A stretch of 64,000 nucleotides of DNA from Phycobacter azelaicus (GCF_014884385.1 NZ_WKFH01000003.1:1892001-1956000), one strand, 5' to 3'; positions 18,643-29,686 are shown, counted from the first letter of the stretch. The notes: generated from the sequence alone by a model not told the origin. Numbers and translations are program-made.

Positions 18643-19512
18643 TCAGAGCTGCGGCGCCTGTAGGGCCTTGACCTGTGCATCCAGCCAAATACGCGCCTGA
18701 TCGACCCAAGTGACAAAGGCGCTGAGATAGGGATCCGCCTGCGGCATGGTTTGAGCGATTTGCCCTGCGTTGGTGTAGATCATCAGGAGCAGCAGAAACA
18801 GCAGGATCGTCAGGGCAAACCCGCGGGCAAACCCGTTTTTGCGCGGGGGTTCGACCTCTTCAGTTTCAGACTGAGCGGCAGCAACTGTGTCACCTGCGCG
18901 CAGGGTTGAATTGATCTCTTCGATATCAGGCAGCATATCGCGCCGCTGACCGCTTTCCTCGGCTGCGAGTTGCCGGGGATCCTGCCCCTGAAGCCGCGCC
19001 ATGCGATCTTTGACCTGGCGCGCCCGCAGGGCGCTTTCGCTTTCGGACAGATCGTCAAGGCCAAGGTTCGGCTGACTCTCGAGCCCCTGGGCAGCAGCAG
19101 AGGCGGCCGCCGCGGCGCGCAGGCTCGCCTCGCGCTCTGCCTCTTCGCGCAGAATATCCGACAGGGCCGGATCAAGGCCACGTTGCGGGCGGGCAGTAGC
19201 CTCGAGCTGTGGTTCTGGTTCGGCCAGTTCAGGCGCTGGCTCGGCGTCTGGCTCGCGGTCAGGTGTTGCGTCTTCGTCCTCTGTTTGCGGTTGGGACGAG
19301 ACCTGTTCTGATTGGCCTTCTTGGGCCAGCGGAGCCTCGCCTTCAGGCTCGGCGGCGGCAGGCTCCGCTGTCGCTTGTGTCTGCGCAGTTTCGCTTCCGC
19401 CTTCAAACCATGTGGTGCCGCAGTTCGAACATTGCACATCCCGTCCCTCGTCCGGAATGACGTCATCCGGCACTTCGTACTGGGCGGCGCAATTCGGACA
19501 TGTCAGGCGCAT
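18643..19512 (-). CDS. Zinc-ribbon membrane protein (MJ0042-type N-terminus)
   Basis: A 289-residue protein. Residues 1-36 form a zinc ribbon (CPNC...CSNC, ending TTWF). A long acidic, Ala/Pro/Glu-rich low-complexity linker follows (about 40-220), then one transmembrane segment near residues 228-247 (RGFALTILLFLLLLMIYTN) and a short tail. Proteins of this type are common next to ftsE in alphaproteobacteria; the function is unknown. It is divergent from ftsE, and the 205 bp between the starts should hold both promoters. Confidence 0.85.
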   Translation of the reverse strand: MRLTCPNCAAQYEVPDDVIPDEGRDVQCSNCGTTWFEGGSETAQTQATAEPAAAEPEGEAPLAQEGQSEQVSSQPQTEDEDATPDREPDAEPAPELAEPEPQLEATARPQRGLDPALSDILREEAEREASLRAAAAASAAAQGLESQPNLGLDDLSESESALRARQVKDRMARLQGQDPRQLAAEESGQRRDMLPDIEEINSTLRAGDTVAAAQSETEEVEPPRKNGFARGFALTILLFLLLLMIYTNAGQIAQTMPQADPYLSAFVTWVDQARIWLDAQVKALQAPQL

Positions 19513-19717
19513 TCAGGGACTCCTTGGCTCCGGAACCCGCCGGAAGCCATATGGCATTATTTCCAAACGATCATATGCAGTTCCGGGGTCTCAAGAAAGG
19601 GGCAATTGCAATCTGGCCAAAGTCTTGGAGATCGAAGGGACGCAGCCAAAGCGCCACGGACCATTGAAACTGGCGGTGCTCTGGGGCAAAACGAGCGGGC
19701 AAAAGCTGGGGGCCGCC

Positions 19718-20395
19718 GTGATCGAGCTGGACAATCTGGGCTACAATTATGGCGGCGGAGAGCTGCTGAGCGGTGTGTCGGTGAAACTGGCACCGGGCTC
19801 CTTCCATTTCCTCACCGGGCCATCCGGGGCGGGCAAGACCACACTCATGAAGCTGTGCTACGGGGCCCTGACGCCAACCTCAGGGCGGGTGCGTGCCTTC
19901 AACATGGACGTCAAGGGGCTTGACCGGGATCAGATGGCTCTGCTCCGGCGCCGCGTTGGCGTTGTGCACCAGGATTGCCGGTTTCTGGATCATCTTCCGG
20001 TCATCGAGAATATTGCCCTCCCGTTGACCGTTTCGGGGCGCGATCTGGCGCAGGAAGAGGCAAACCTACGCGAGCTTTTGAACTGGGTCGGTCTTGCGGA
20101 TCGGTCCGATGCCCTGCCGCCGGAACTGTCGGGCGGGGAACGCCAGCGTGCGGCTCTGGCGCGCTCGGTCATTCTGTCGCCTGACGTGATCATCGCTGAC
20201 GAGCCGACCGGCAATGTCGATTGGGAAATGTCCCAACGCCTGCTGCAGCTTTTGGTGGAGCTTAACCGTATGGGCAAGACCATCCTGGTGGCGACCCATG
20301 ATCTGTCGCTGATTCGCGCCGCCAAGAACCAGGTACAGGCGCGGGTGCTCAGGATCTGGGACAGGCAGCTGCATCTTGCGGGGGCGGACCTATGA
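19718..20395 (+). CDS. ftsE: Cell division ATP-binding protein FtsE
   Basis: A 225-residue ABC ATPase with Walker A GPSGAGKTT (34-42), signature LSGGERQR, Walker B VIIADEPTG and switch His in ATHD. With FtsX it forms a mechanotransmitting ABC complex that activates peptidoglycan hydrolases at the septum. A GTG start at 19718 gives the usual family N-terminus (VIELDNLGYNYGGG); the frame is open far upstream to 19412. Its stop overlaps the ftsX start by four bases. Confidence 0.93.
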   Translation: MIELDNLGYNYGGGELLSGVSVKLAPGSFHFLTGPSGAGKTTLMKLCYGALTPTSGRVRAFNMDVKGLDRDQMALLRRRVGVVHQDCRFLDHLPVIENIALPLTVSGRDLAQEEANLRELLNWVGLADRSDALPPELSGGERQRAALARSVILSPDVIIADEPTGNVDWEMSQRLLQLLVELNRMGKTILVATHDLSLIRAAKNQVQARVLRIWDRQLHLAGADL

Positions 20396-21303
20396 GCACG
20401 GACAGTCTTGGCGGGCGCCTGCGGGCGCTGATCATCGGGGATGCCCAGGCGGACAGGGTGGTGCCCCCCAGTGGGTTCACCGCGCAGCTGACGCTATTTG
20501 CTGCCGGTGCCATGGCCTTCCTTGCGGTCTTTGCGCTGGCACTGTCGCTTGCCTCAGGGCGGCTCGCAGATCGCTGGGCCGATGAACTGGCCCGTGCGGC
20601 CACCCTGCGTATCAATGCGCCAGCCGAACAGCGCACCGCACAGACCGAGGCGGCGCTCAAGATCCTGCGCCAGACGCCGGGAGTGGCCTCGGCCCGGGCC
20701 TTCACGGCCGAGGAACAGGCCGCCTTGCTGGCGCCATGGTTCGGAGCAGCCCTGCCGCTGGACGCCTTGCCCGTGCCGCAGCTGATCGAGGTGATCGAGG
20801 ATGACCCGGGCTATGATGCGACGGGCCTGCGCCTGCGTCTTCAGGCCGAGGTGCCGGGGGCGGTGCTGGACGATCACACCCGCTGGCGCGAACCACTGGT
20901 GGATGCGGCGCGCTCCCTGCGGCTTTTGGCGGTGGTCTCGATCCTGCTGATCGCAGGTGCTATGGGGGCGATGATCACCCTGGCCGCCAACGCTGCCCTT
21001 GCGGCCAATGCCCAGGTTATCGAAGTTCTTCGCCTTGTTGGCGCGCAGGACGGCTATATCGCGCAGGCCTTCATCCGCCGCTTTACCCTGCGGGCCTTGA
21101 GCGGCGCTGCGGTTGGCATGGGATTTGGCATGCTCGGGGTCTGGCTGATGCCTGCTGCCTCGGATGAGGGCGGATTCCTGACTGGTCTTGGTTTTCAGGG
21201 CTTTGGCTGGCTTTTACCGCTGGCCATTCCGCTTCTCGGGGCGCTGGTCGCCTATATCGCCACCAGCCGCGCCGCCAAGAAACGCCTGGGAGATCTGACG
21301 TGA
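20392..21303 (+). CDS. ftsX: Cell division protein FtsX
   Basis: A 303-residue permease-like partner of FtsE. Four transmembrane segments are visible (about 35-55, 183-205, 232-252 and 270-290) with the large periplasmic loop between the first and second that binds hydrolase activators. ATGA overlap with ftsE and a GTGA-type overlap with the following acyltransferase show tight coupling. Confidence 0.92.
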   Translation: MSTDSLGGRLRALIIGDAQADRVVPPSGFTAQLTLFAAGAMAFLAVFALALSLASGRLADRWADELARAATLRINAPAEQRTAQTEAALKILRQTPGVASARAFTAEEQAALLAPWFGAALPLDALPVPQLIEVIEDDPGYDATGLRLRLQAEVPGAVLDDHTRWREPLVDAARSLRLLAVVSILLIAGAMGAMITLAANAALAANAQVIEVLRLVGAQDGYIAQAFIRRFTLRALSGAAVGMGFGMLGVWLMPAASDEGGFLTGLGFQGFGWLLPLAIPLLGALVAYIATSRAAKKRLGDLT

Positions 21304-22049
21304 AAGACGCAATTCAATGGCTGCGTTCTCTGCTCTTTGTAGGGCAGATCTATTTGATGATGCCCCTCATCGGCCTTGCTTTTGCACCATGGGCGATCTT
21401 CAGCAAGCGTGGCGCCCGTGTCTGCTGCAAGACTTATTCGCGCTGGGTATTCTGGAGCGCGCGCTGGATGGTCGGCATCCGCTGCGAGGTGCGCGGCACG
21501 CCGCCCGAAGGTGAGGCGCTGATTGCGGCCAAGCATCAGTCGTTTCTGGACATCATGATGATCTTCACCGCACTGCCTACGGCCAAGTTCATCATGAAGA
21601 AGGAAATCCTGCGCACGCCGGTGATCGGCCAATACGCCAAGCTCTTGGACTGCGTGGCGGTAGATCGGGGCAAGCGGGGCGCTGCGATTCAGAAGATGGT
21701 GGAAGATGTCCATGCCGGTCGCCAGGAAGCCGGGCAACTGGTGATCTATTCGCAGGGCACCCGCGTCGCACCCGGCGTGAAGACCGAATACAAGGTCGGC
21801 ACCGGCGTTCTTTATGAACAGCTGGATCAGACCTGCGTGCCGGTGGCCACCAATGTCGGCGTTCTGTGGCCCCGCAAGGGAATCATGCGCCGCCCCGGTG
21901 TCGCTATTGTGGAGTTTCTCGATCCGATTGAGCCGGGCATGGCGCGGCAGGAGTTCATGAAGGTATTGGAAGAACGGGTCGAAGAGCGATCCGATGCATT
22001 GATGCGCGAAGCGGGGTTTGATCCGGATGGAGTACATAGAAAAACTTGA
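21300..22049 (+). CDS. plsC: 1-acyl-sn-glycerol-3-phosphate acyltransferase
   Basis: A 249-residue membrane acyltransferase making phosphatidic acid from lysophosphatidic acid. It has an N-terminal hydrophobic segment, the catalytic HxxxxD as HQSFLD (79-84), and the substrate-binding block that reads YSQGTR in place of the more usual FPEGTR. It starts with GTG overlapping the ftsX stop. The link with ftsEX suggests coordination of membrane synthesis and division, but this is context only. A second acyltransferase of related type lies at 51081. Confidence 0.9.
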   Translation: MKDAIQWLRSLLFVGQIYLMMPLIGLAFAPWAIFSKRGARVCCKTYSRWVFWSARWMVGIRCEVRGTPPEGEALIAAKHQSFLDIMMIFTALPTAKFIMKKEILRTPVIGQYAKLLDCVAVDRGKRGAAIQKMVEDVHAGRQEAGQLVIYSQGTRVAPGVKTEYKVGTGVLYEQLDQTCVPVATNVGVLWPRKGIMRRPGVAIVEFLDPIEPGMARQEFMKVLEERVEERSDALMREAGFDPDGVHRKT

Positions 22050-22632
22050 AGATCTTGAGGCGCTTTACGGGACACCTGGAGCGCCTTCTTTAAGAAAGGT
22101 GGCGCGGCGGATGACGCCGCTTTATCGCAAGTGGATCATGGCTTCGCGGCTCTGCGTTCTGTCCACCGTTGGCCCGGAAGGTACCGACGCAAGCCCGCGC
22201 GGCGACAATGGCCCCTGTGTTCTGGAACTGGACCCCGGCACCCTTGCGCTGCCCGATTGGCGCGGCAACCAGCGGATCGATTCCCTGCGCAATATCGTGC
22301 GTGATCCGCGAGTGTCGCTTATGTTCTTCGTGCCCGGTTCAAACAACGTTGTGCGTCTCAATGGTCAGGCGCGGATCACCGCTGATGAAGCCCTGCGTGC
22401 CCGGTTCGACCGGCAGGGCAAACAGCCTGCTACGGTGCTGGTGATCGCCATCGACGAGATCTACAGCCAATGCGCCCGCGCCCTGATGCGGGCGGGAACC
22501 TGGACCGCAGGCGACCAGAGCGAAGGCCTGCCCAGCATGGGAGAGATTCTCGCCGAGCAGACGGGTGGCGAGGAAGGCGGCAAACCCTATGACGATGCCT
22601 GGGGTGCACGGGCCGCAAAGACCATGTGGTAG
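22027..22632 (+). CDS. Pyridoxamine 5'-phosphate oxidase family flavoprotein
   Basis: A 201-residue protein of the PPOX split-barrel fold (MSMEG_1061-like group) that probably binds FMN or a related cofactor; motifs SRLCVLSTVGPEG, SPRGDNG and RNIVRDPRVSLMFF match. The substrate is unknown. The ATG at 22027 is preferred over an in-frame TTG at 22018; either way it overlaps the end of plsC by more than 20 bp, so it is translationally coupled. It is the last gene of the ftsE unit. Confidence 0.85.
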   Translation: MEYIEKLEDLEALYGTPGAPSLRKVARRMTPLYRKWIMASRLCVLSTVGPEGTDASPRGDNGPCVLELDPGTLALPDWRGNQRIDSLRNIVRDPRVSLMFFVPGSNNVVRLNGQARITADEALRARFDRQGKQPATVLVIAIDEIYSQCARALMRAGTWTAGDQSEGLPSMGEILAEQTGGEEGGKPYDDAWGARAAKTMW

Positions 22633-22654
22633 CGGATCATTCCTTTGAGCTGAT

Positions 22655-22687
22655 ACAAAAAAGGGGGCGCCGATGAAGACGCCCCCA
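22655..22687 (-). terminator. Terminator after lpdA
   Basis: GGGGGCG / CGCCCCC stem with T6 on the minus strand. It can also help stop the converging ftsE unit. Confidence 0.82.
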
Positions 22688-22710
22688 TTCCGCATTAGAT
22701 AATCTGGCAA

Positions 22711-24105
22711 TCAGCTGTGGATCGCGCCGTCGCCGCAGGCAAGGGCAGCTTCGCGCACAGCTTCGGAATAGGTCGGGTGCGCGTGGCAGGTGAGGGCCAG
22801 ATCCTCGGCTGATGCGCCGAACTCCATGGCAACGCAGACCTCGTGGATCAGATCACCGGCGCCGGGGCCGATTATGGCTGCGCCCAGGATGCGGTCGGTT
22901 TCCTTGTCCGCGATCAGTTTTACAAAACCTTCGCCCTGATGCACGGCCTTGGCGCGGCCGTTGCCCATGAAGTTGAACTTGCCGACCTTGATCTTGCGGC
23001 CCTCAGCCTTGAGCGCGTCCTCGGTGGCGCCGACGGTGGCAACCTCAGGCGTGGTGTAGACAACGCCGGGGATCACGCCATAGTTCACGTGGCCATGCTT
23101 GCCTGCGATCACCTCGGCCACGGCCATGCCTTCGTCCTCGGCCTTGTGCGCCAGCATCGGGCCTTCGATCACGTCACCGATGGCATAGATGCCTTTGACA
23201 TTGGTGGCCCAGTGTGCGTCGGTGGCGATCTGGCCGCGTTCGGTCAGTTTCACCCCCAGCGCATCCAGGCCAAGCCCCTCAGCATAGGGTTTGCGGCCCG
23301 TGGCGACCAGCACCACATCGGCGTCCAGCACCTCTGCATCGCCGCCTTTCTTGGACTGGTAGGTCACCTTGGCCTTGGTTTTGGTGGTTTCGACGCCCTG
23401 CACGGCGGCGCCCATGATGAAGTTAAGGCCTTGTTTTTCAAGGATACGCTTGAAGGTGCGCTGTACGTCCTTGTCCATGCCGGGGCAGACCGCGTCCATG
23501 TACTCGACAACCGTGACCTCGGCGCCAAGGCGGGCATATACCGAGCCAAGCTCAAGCCCGATGACGCCAGCACCGATGACGACCATTTTCTTCGGCACCT
23601 TGGGCAGCTCCAGCGCGCCGGTGCTATCCACCACGATGCCCTTGTCGTTGTCGACCTCGACACCGGGCAACGAGGAGGGCACCGAGCCAGAGGCGATCAC
23701 GATATTCTTGGTCTCATGCACATCGTCACCGACCTTGACCTGACCGGCAGCGGGGATCGAGGCCCAGCCTTTCAGCCAGTCTATCTTGTTCTTTTTCATC
23801 AGGAATTCGACGCCGCCAGTATTCTGGCCGATGACCTCGTCCTTGTAGGCCTTCATCTGGTCCCAGTCGACGGAGGGGCTTTTTCCTTTGAGGCCCATCT
23901 TGGCAAAATTATGCTCTGCCTCATGCAGGGAATGGGTCGCGTGCAAGAGCGCCTTGGAGGGGATACAGCCCACATTTAGGCAGGTGCCGCCAAGGGTGTC
24001 GCGCCCTTCGACGATGGCGGTCTTTAGACCCAGTTGGGCGCAGCGGATGGCGCTGACATAGCCGCCGGGGCCTGCGCCGATGATGATCACGTCATAGGAA
24101 GCCAT
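22711..24105 (-). CDS. lpdA: Dihydrolipoyl dehydrogenase (E3)
   Basis: A 464-residue FAD enzyme that reoxidises dihydrolipoamide of 2-oxoglutarate (and possibly pyruvate) dehydrogenase. FAD-binding GAGPGG (10-15), the redox pair Cys42 and Cys47 in GGTCLNVGC, the NAD-binding [10 protein letters not shown] region and the C-terminal His-Glu base ([10 protein letters not shown]) are all present. Start at 24105 with AAAGGA upstream; the frame is open to 24192. It is the last enzyme gene of the sucCD-odhAB-lpd block, separated from odhB by two small membrane-protein genes. Confidence 0.96.
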   Translation of the reverse strand: MASYDVIIIGAGPGGYVSAIRCAQLGLKTAIVEGRDTLGGTCLNVGCIPSKALLHATHSLHEAEHNFAKMGLKGKSPSVDWDQMKAYKDEVIGQNTGGVEFLMKKNKIDWLKGWASIPAAGQVKVGDDVHETKNIVIASGSVPSSLPGVEVDNDKGIVVDSTGALELPKVPKKMVVIGAGVIGLELGSVYARLGAEVTVVEYMDAVCPGMDKDVQRTFKRILEKQGLNFIMGAAVQGVETTKTKAKVTYQSKKGGDAEVLDADVVLVATGRKPYAEGLGLDALGVKLTERGQIATDAHWATNVKGIYAIGDVIEGPMLAHKAEDEGMAVAEVIAGKHGHVNYGVIPGVVYTTPEVATVGATEDALKAEGRKIKVGKFNFMGNGRAKAVHQGEGFVKLIADKETDRILGAAIIGPGAGDLIHEVCVAMEFGASAEDLALTCHAHPTYSEAVREAALACGDGAIHS

Positions 24106-24246
24106 GGGAGGTCCTTTCGTTGGAAATGAGAGAGGGGCCAGGGAGAAAACCGGGGGTGACATCCGTGCACCCCTCGTGCACCGGGCGTACACCGCCTGTG
24201 CACGGCCCTGGCCCGTGTTCGGGGATATGAGGCCGGGCGCAGACCA

Positions 24247-24636
24247 TCAGATCAGCGCCGCGAGTAGCATCAGGACGGTGGCGAGAAAGCCGACCGACCA
24301 GACGACCGACCGCCAGGGTGTCAGGCCAAATGCATAGGCGGGCACATACAGAACCCGCGCCAGCACATAGACCCAGCCGCAGGCGGCGGTGAATTCCGTG
24401 GACTGGCCGCCAAGCGTCACCACCACGCAGGCGATCGTAAAGAGGATCAGCCCTTCGAAGTGATTGTTCAGCGCCCGTTGCAGACGACCCGCGATGCCGG
24501 TCAGCTGCACCGGCGTATCGCGCGGCCCCATGGCGACCTTGGGGCCCACCTGCCGGTTGGCGGTGATGGAATAGGCGAAGAACTGCAGAACCTGCAGCAG
24601 CGCGGCGAGTGTGAGGGCGGTGAGTTCAGGGGTCAT
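24247..24636 (-). CDS. MAPEG family membrane protein
   Basis: A 129-residue protein with four hydrophobic helices and the segments LQFFAYSITANRQVG, RLQRALNNHFEGLILF and ARVLYVPAYAFGL that identify the MAPEG family (membrane-associated eicosanoid/glutathione proteins). Its role in bacteria is unclear; some members bind glutathione. It lies between odhB and lpdA, a placement without an obvious functional link. Confidence 0.88.
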   Translation of the reverse strand: MTPELTALTLAALLQVLQFFAYSITANRQVGPKVAMGPRDTPVQLTGIAGRLQRALNNHFEGLILFTIACVVVTLGGQSTEFTAACGWVYVLARVLYVPAYAFGLTPWRSVVWSVGFLATVLMLLAALI

Positions 24637-24666
24637 TCTTGGCCTCTTTCATTGCTCGGCAACGCC

Positions 24667-24757
24667 GGGCAGCGCCCGACCCTCCCCGTCAAACCGGAGG
24701 TTTGCCTCCAGCAAAGGGGAGGGCGCTTTCGCACCCACCCAGGGTCGGGCGCTGCCC
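24667..24757. repeat. REP-like palindromic element, copy 1
   Basis: Outer arms of 16 bp are perfectly complementary (GGGCAGCGCCCGACCC and GGGTCGGGCGCTGCCC); inside are further CTCCCC/GGGGAG arms and a small GGAGG/CCTCC hairpin. The same outer core recurs at 29885-29923, and the inner layout recurs at 46642-46702. Confidence 0.8.
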
Positions 24758-24775
24758 TATCTGGTGGATGATGCG

Positions 24776-25135
24776 TCATTGCTGCTCCAGTATCTTGCGG
24801 TCACGTTTCCAGTGAAAAATCCCGCAGAACGCCACAAAGGCCAGGATTGCACTCGGGAAGTGGATCAGGTTCTCAACCGTAAATCCGTCCATGACCGTGC
24901 TTACGAACAAATAGATGCAGTAAATGGCGAACAGGTAGATGCCCCATTTGATCTCTTTATTGAGGCTGTGGAGGAAAAAGACCAAGGGCAGGATGTAAAA
25001 GGCAGCGAGGATGGCAGAGAGCGCAAGGAGTTCGAGAAGAGAGGGGCTGGTCGCAGCGTAAGCGAATATCTGTACGCATAGCACGGCCGCTGCCAACGCG
25101 ATCATCCACTGAACTGCAGTGATGGCCAGGTTCAT
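24776..25135 (-). CDS. Four-helix membrane protein, function unknown
   Basis: A 119-residue protein with four hydrophobic segments (starting MNLAITAVQWMIALAAAVL) and a short basic tail (HWKRDRKILEQQ). The start at 25135 is taken because the upstream extension to 25162 is polar and lacks a ribosome-binding site. It sits 58 bp after odhB on the same strand. No family recognised. Confidence 0.7.
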   Translation of the reverse strand: MNLAITAVQWMIALAAAVLCVQIFAYAATSPSLLELLALSAILAAFYILPLVFFLHSLNKEIKWGIYLFAIYCIYLFVSTVMDGFTVENLIHFPSAILAFVAFCGIFHWKRDRKILEQQ

Positions 25136-25193
25136 CTCTGTCCCTCGAAACGCTAAGCGCACCCCGCCAAATAGGGGTGCGCCGCTGTTCTTA

Positions 25194-26723
25194 TTACAGA
25201 TCCATCAGCAGACGACGGGGATCTTCCAGCGCTTCCTTGACACCCACCAGGAAGGTCACAGCGCCTTTGCCATCGACGATGCGGTGGTCATAGCTGAGCG
25301 CCAGATACATCATCGGGCGGATTACCACTTCACCGTTGATGGCCATCGGGCGGTCCTGGATCTTGTGCATACCCAAGATACCCGACTGCGGCGGGTTCAG
25401 GATGGGCGAGGACATCAAGGAGCCATAGACCCCCCCGTTGGAGATGGTGAAGGTGCCGCCCTGCATCTCCGCCATGGACAGCTTGCCGTCACGAGCGCGC
25501 TTGCCCTTTTCGGCGATGGCCTTTTCGATCTCGGCAAAGGACATCGAGTCCGCATCGCGGATGACCGGAACCACAAGGCCGGTCGGCGTGCCGGCGGCAA
25601 CGCCCATATGCACGAAGTTCTTGTAGACGATGTCGGTGCCGTCGATCTCGGCGTTGACCTCGGGAACCTCTTTCAGCGCATGGCAGCAGGCCTTGGTGAA
25701 GAAGGACATGAAGCCCAGGCGCACGCCGTGCTTCTTTTCGAACTCGTCCTTGTACTGTTTGCGCAGGGCCATCACCTCGGTCATGTCCACCTCGTTGTAG
25801 GTGGTCAGCATGGCGGCGGTGTTCTGACTGTCTTTCAGGCGCTTGGCAATGGTCTGGCGCAGGCGGGTCATCTTGACCCGCTCTTCGCGCGCGGCATCGT
25901 CAGCTGCGACCGGCGCACGCGGGGCGGCCGGTGCAGGGGCCGGTGCGGGGGCAGAGGCGGCAGCCGCCACGGCGCGGGCGACGTCATCCTTCATGATGCG
26001 GCCATCGCGGCCGGTGCCTTGAACGTTCGCGGCAGAGATCCCGGCTTCGGCCATGGCCTTTTCCGCCGAGGGTGCGTTGGCGATATCCTTGCCGGGGCCG
26101 CCATCGCCTGCTGGAGGCGTGCTGTATTGGCTGGCGCCTGTGTCGGTGGCAGGCTCGGCGGCGGCGGCTGCGCCAGAGCCCGAGATCACGCCGAGTTTCG
26201 CCGAGGCATCAACCGTGGTGCCTTCAGGCGCGGTGATTTCGGCCAGAACGCCAGCGACGGGGGCGGGCACCTCGACCGAAACCTTATCGGTTTCCAGCTC
26301 ACAGAGCATTTCGTCCTGCGCGACCGCGTCGCCGACCTTCTTGAACCAGGTGGAGACGGTCGCCTCAGACACGGATTCACCCAGGGTGGGCACCATCACA
26401 TCGGTGGAGCCGCCTGCATCGCCTGCGGGCGCAGCCGCGGCAGCGGGTGCGGCAGGCGCCGGACTCGCTGCCGCGGCTGCGGCGCCTGCCTCGGCGATTG
26501 TGGCGAGGAGCGCATCGACGCCCACGGTATCGCCTTCGCTGGCGACGATTTCGCCCAGGGTGCCGGCGGCGGGGGCGGGCACTTCGACGGTGACCTTGTC
26601 GGTCTCCAGCTCGCAAAGCATTTCATCCACGGCAACCGCATCGCCGGGCTTTTTGAACCAGGTGGCCACGGTGGCTTCGGTGACGGATTCACCCAGGGTG
26701 GGTACGCGCACTTCAGTGGTCAT
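25194..26723 (-). CDS. odhB: 2-oxoglutarate dehydrogenase E2 (dihydrolipoyl succinyltransferase) with two lipoyl domains
   Basis: A 509-residue E2 core enzyme. Two lipoyl domains are visible, with lipoylated lysines at about 43 ([10 protein letters not shown]) and 147 ([10 protein letters not shown]), joined by Ala/Pro-rich hinges; then a peripheral-subunit-binding domain (near residues 215-250, [13 protein letters not shown]) and the catalytic domain with [12 protein letters not shown]. coli SucB has one lipoyl domain; two is the pattern I recall in Rhodobacteraceae. Start at 26723, where the first lipoyl domain begins. It lies 11 bp after odhA. Confidence 0.95.
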   Translation of the reverse strand: MTTEVRVPTLGESVTEATVATWFKKPGDAVAVDEMLCELETDKVTVEVPAPAAGTLGEIVASEGDTVGVDALLATIAEAGAAAAAASPAPAAPAAAAAPAGDAGGSTDVMVPTLGESVSEATVSTWFKKVGDAVAQDEMLCELETDKVSVEVPAPVAGVLAEITAPEGTTVDASAKLGVISGSGAAAAAEPATDTGASQYSTPPAGDGGPGKDIANAPSAEKAMAEAGISAANVQGTGRDGRIMKDDVARAVAAAASAPAPAPAPAAPRAPVAADDAAREERVKMTRLRQTIAKRLKDSQNTAAMLTTYNEVDMTEVMALRKQYKDEFEKKHGVRLGFMSFFTKACCHALKEVPEVNAEIDGTDIVYKNFVHMGVAAGTPTGLVVPVIRDADSMSFAEIEKAIAEKGKRARDGKLSMAEMQGGTFTISNGGVYGSLMSSPILNPPQSGILGMHKIQDRPMAINGEVVIRPMMYLALSYDHRIVDGKGAVTFLVGVKEALEDPRRLLMDL

Positions 26724-26734
26724 GTGTCTCTTCC

Positions 26735-29686
26735 TCAGATGCTCAGCGCTTCGTTCACAAGCGCCTCTTGCTGTGCTTTGTGTTGGCTGGCCAGGCCCGT
26801 CGCGGGCGAGGCCGATGTGGCGCGGCCGACATATGTGGGCCGGGTATGCTTGGCGCCGATGCGGGTCAGCACCCATTCGATGTTGGGTTCGATGAAGGTC
26901 CAGGCGCCTTGGTTCTTGGGCTCTTCCTGGCACCAGACGACCTCGGCATCCTTGAAGCGTTCGAGCTCCTTCACCAGGCTGATCGCCGGGAAGGGGTAAT
27001 ATTGTTCGATCCGCATCAGGTAGATGTCATCAATGCCGCGGGCGTCGCGCTCTTCCAGGAGGTCGTAGTAGACCTTGCCCGAGCACAGGACGACGCGCTT
27101 GATCTTGTCATCCGCGACCAGCTTGGTGTCCGAATTGCCGTGCTGCGCATCATCCCACAGCACCCGGTGGAAGCTCGACCCGGTGGTGAATTCCTCGGTC
27201 TTGCTGACGGCCAGCTTGTGGCGCAGCAGGGATTTCGGGGTCACCAGGATCAGCGGTTTGCGGAAGGTGCGGTGCAGCTGACGGCGCAGGATGTGGAAAT
27301 AGTTCGCAGGCGTCGTGCAGTTGGCAACGATCCAGTTGTCCTGGCCGCACATCTGCAGGAAGCGTTCCAGACGCGCCGAGGAGTGCTCAGGTCCCTGGCC
27401 TTCGAACCCGTGGGGCAGAAGGCAGACAAGGCCCGACATCCGCAGCCATTTGCTTTCACCCGAGGAAATGAACTGGTCGAACATGATCTGCGCGCCGTTG
27501 GCAAAATCGCCGAACTGGGCCTCCCAGAGCGTCAGCGCGTTGGGTTCGGCCAGCGAATAGCCGTATTCAAAGCCCAGAACCGCATATTCCGACAGGGCGG
27601 AGTCGATCACCTCGTACTGCGACTGGCCCGCGCGGATGTTGTTGAGCGGGTAGTAGCGTTCCTCGGTGTCCTGATTGACGATGCCGGAGTGGCGCTGCGA
27701 GAAGGTGCCGCGCGTGCTGTCCTGACCGGCCAGACGCACCGGGTAGCCTTCGGTCAGAAGCGAGCCGAAGGCCAGGGCCTCACCGGTGGCCCAGTCGATG
27801 CCGCTGCCGTTTTCGAACATCTTGGCGCGGGTATCGAGGAACCGGCCAATGGTCTTGTGGACCGGGAAGCCTTCGGGCAGGCGCGTGAGGGCCGCGCCGA
27901 CCTCTTCAAAGGTTTCGGGGGCGATGGCGGTCTGGCCGCGCTGGTAGTCTTCTTTCTGCTTGTCCAGATGCGACCAGCGCCCGTCCAGCCAGTCGGCCTT
28001 GTTGGGTTTGAAGTCCTTTCCGGCCTCGAACTCTTCGTTCAGCTTGGCCTGGAAGGCGGCCTTCATGTCCTCGATTTCACCCTCGGGGATCAGGCCGTCC
28101 TTGACCAGACGCTCGGTGTAAAGGCTGAGCGTGGTCTTGTGGCTCTTGATGTTCTTGTACATGAGCGGGTTGGTGAACATGGGCTCATCGCCCTCGTTGT
28201 GACCAAACCGGCGGTAGCAGAACATGTCGATGACCACGTCCTTGCCGAACTTCTGGCGGAACTCGGTCGCGACCTTGGCCGCGTGCACCACCGCTTCGGG
28301 ATCGTCGCCGTTGACATGGAAGATCGGTGCCTCAACCACCAGAGCGTTGTCGGTGGGATAGGGCGAGGAGCGCGAGAAATGCGGCGCGGTGGTGAAACCG
28401 ATCTGGTTGTTCACCACGATATGGATGGTGCCGCCGGTCTTGTGACCGCGCAGACCCGACAGGGCGAAACACTCCGCCACGACGCCCTGGCCGGCAAAGG
28501 CCGCATCGCCGTGCAGCAGGATCGGCAGAACCTTGGTGCGGCTGGCGTCATTTTTCTGGTCCTGCTTGGCGCGGACCTTGCCCAGCACAACCGGGTTCAC
28601 CGCCTCCAGGTGCGAGGGGTTGGCGGTCAGCGACAGGTGCACCTCGTTGCCGTCGAATTCACGGTCGGAGGACGCGCCAAGGTGATATTTCACATCGCCC
28701 GATCCATCCACGTCTTCGGGCTTGAAGCTGCCGCCCTGAAATTCGTTGAAGATGGCGCGGTAGGGTTTTTGCATCACATTGGCCAGAACCGACAGACGGC
28801 CCCGGTGCGGCATGCCGATGACGATTTCTTCGACACCGAGGTTGCCGCCGCGCTTGATGATCTGCTCCATCGCCGGGATCAGGCTTTCGCCGCCATCAAG
28901 GCCAAAGCGTTTGGTGCCCATGTATTTGACATGCAGGAATTTCTCGAACCCTTCGGCCTCGACCATCTTGTTCAGGATCGCCTTGCGGCCCTCGCGGGTG
29001 AACTGGATTTCTTTGCCAAAGCCCTCGATCCGTTCCTTCAGCCAGGAGGACTGTTCGGGATCGGAAATGTGCATGTACTGCAGTGCGAAGGTGCCGCAAT
29101 AGGTGCGCTTCACGATGTCCACGATCTGCCGCATCGAGGCGACCTGAAGCCCCAGAACGTTGTCGATGAAGATCGGGCGATCCATATCGGCATCCATGAA
29201 GCCGTAGGTCTTTGGGTCCAGCTCGGGATGCGGCGTGTCGGCGCGCATGCCCAGCGGGTCCAGATCAGCGGCCAGATGGCCCCGGATCCGATAGGCGCGG
29301 ATCAGCATCAGGGCGCGGACCGAGTCCAGCACCGCGCGCTGGATTTGCTCGTCCGAGACCTCGACACCGGCCTTCGCGGCCTTTTCGGCGATCTTCTTGC
29401 CTGCGGCCTTGGTTTCCACCGGCGCGGGCCATTCGCCGGTCAGGGCGGCGGTCAGATCGTCATTCGGCGCTGGCGGCCAGTCGCCCCGCGCCCAGGAGGG
29501 GCCTGCGGCCTCGGCCTTTACGTCAAGGTCTGCATCGCCCATCTGGCGGAAGAACTCGGCCCAGGCGGCATCCACCGCGCTGGGGTCATTGGCATACTGG
29601 GCGTAAAGCTGCTCCAGATACTCCGCATTGTGTCCCTGCATGAAGGAGGACGCATGGAAGAGATCGTTGGGGCTTTGTTCGGTCAT
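26735..29686 (-). CDS. sucA: 2-oxoglutarate dehydrogenase E1 component
   Basis: A 983-residue thiamine diphosphate enzyme that decarboxylates 2-oxoglutarate and succinylates E2. It starts [18 protein letters not shown], and contains the GMPHRGRL segment, the thiamine-binding [11 protein letters not shown] region and the [16 protein letters not shown] block near the C-terminus. The frame is open to 29905, but the family start and the ATG at 29686 agree. The 267 bp upstream of it contain a REP-like element and no gene. Confidence 0.96.
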   Translation of the reverse strand: MTEQSPNDLFHASSFMQGHNAEYLEQLYAQYANDPSAVDAAWAEFFRQMGDADLDVKAEAAGPSWARGDWPPAPNDDLTAALTGEWPAPVETKAAGKKIAEKAAKAGVEVSDEQIQRAVLDSVRALMLIRAYRIRGHLAADLDPLGMRADTPHPELDPKTYGFMDADMDRPIFIDNVLGLQVASMRQIVDIVKRTYCGTFALQYMHISDPEQSSWLKERIEGFGKEIQFTREGRKAILNKMVEAEGFEKFLHVKYMGTKRFGLDGGESLIPAMEQIIKRGGNLGVEEIVIGMPHRGRLSVLANVMQKPYRAIFNEFQGGSFKPEDVDGSGDVKYHLGASSDREFDGNEVHLSLTANPSHLEAVNPVVLGKVRAKQDQKNDASRTKVLPILLHGDAAFAGQGVVAECFALSGLRGHKTGGTIHIVVNNQIGFTTAPHFSRSSPYPTDNALVVEAPIFHVNGDDPEAVVHAAKVATEFRQKFGKDVVIDMFCYRRFGHNEGDEPMFTNPLMYKNIKSHKTTLSLYTERLVKDGLIPEGEIEDMKAAFQAKLNEEFEAGKDFKPNKADWLDGRWSHLDKQKEDYQRGQTAIAPETFEEVGAALTRLPEGFPVHKTIGRFLDTRAKMFENGSGIDWATGEALAFGSLLTEGYPVRLAGQDSTRGTFSQRHSGIVNQDTEERYYPLNNIRAGQSQYEVIDSALSEYAVLGFEYGYSLAEPNALTLWEAQFGDFANGAQIMFDQFISSGESKWLRMSGLVCLLPHGFEGQGPEHSSARLERFLQMCGQDNWIVANCTTPANYFHILRRQLHRTFRKPLILVTPKSLLRHKLAVSKTEEFTTGSSFHRVLWDDAQHGNSDTKLVADDKIKRVVLCSGKVYYDLLEERDARGIDDIYLMRIEQYYPFPAISLVKELERFKDAEVVWCQEEPKNQGAWTFIEPNIEWVLTRIGAKHTRPTYVGRATSASPATGLASQHKAQQEALVNEALSI

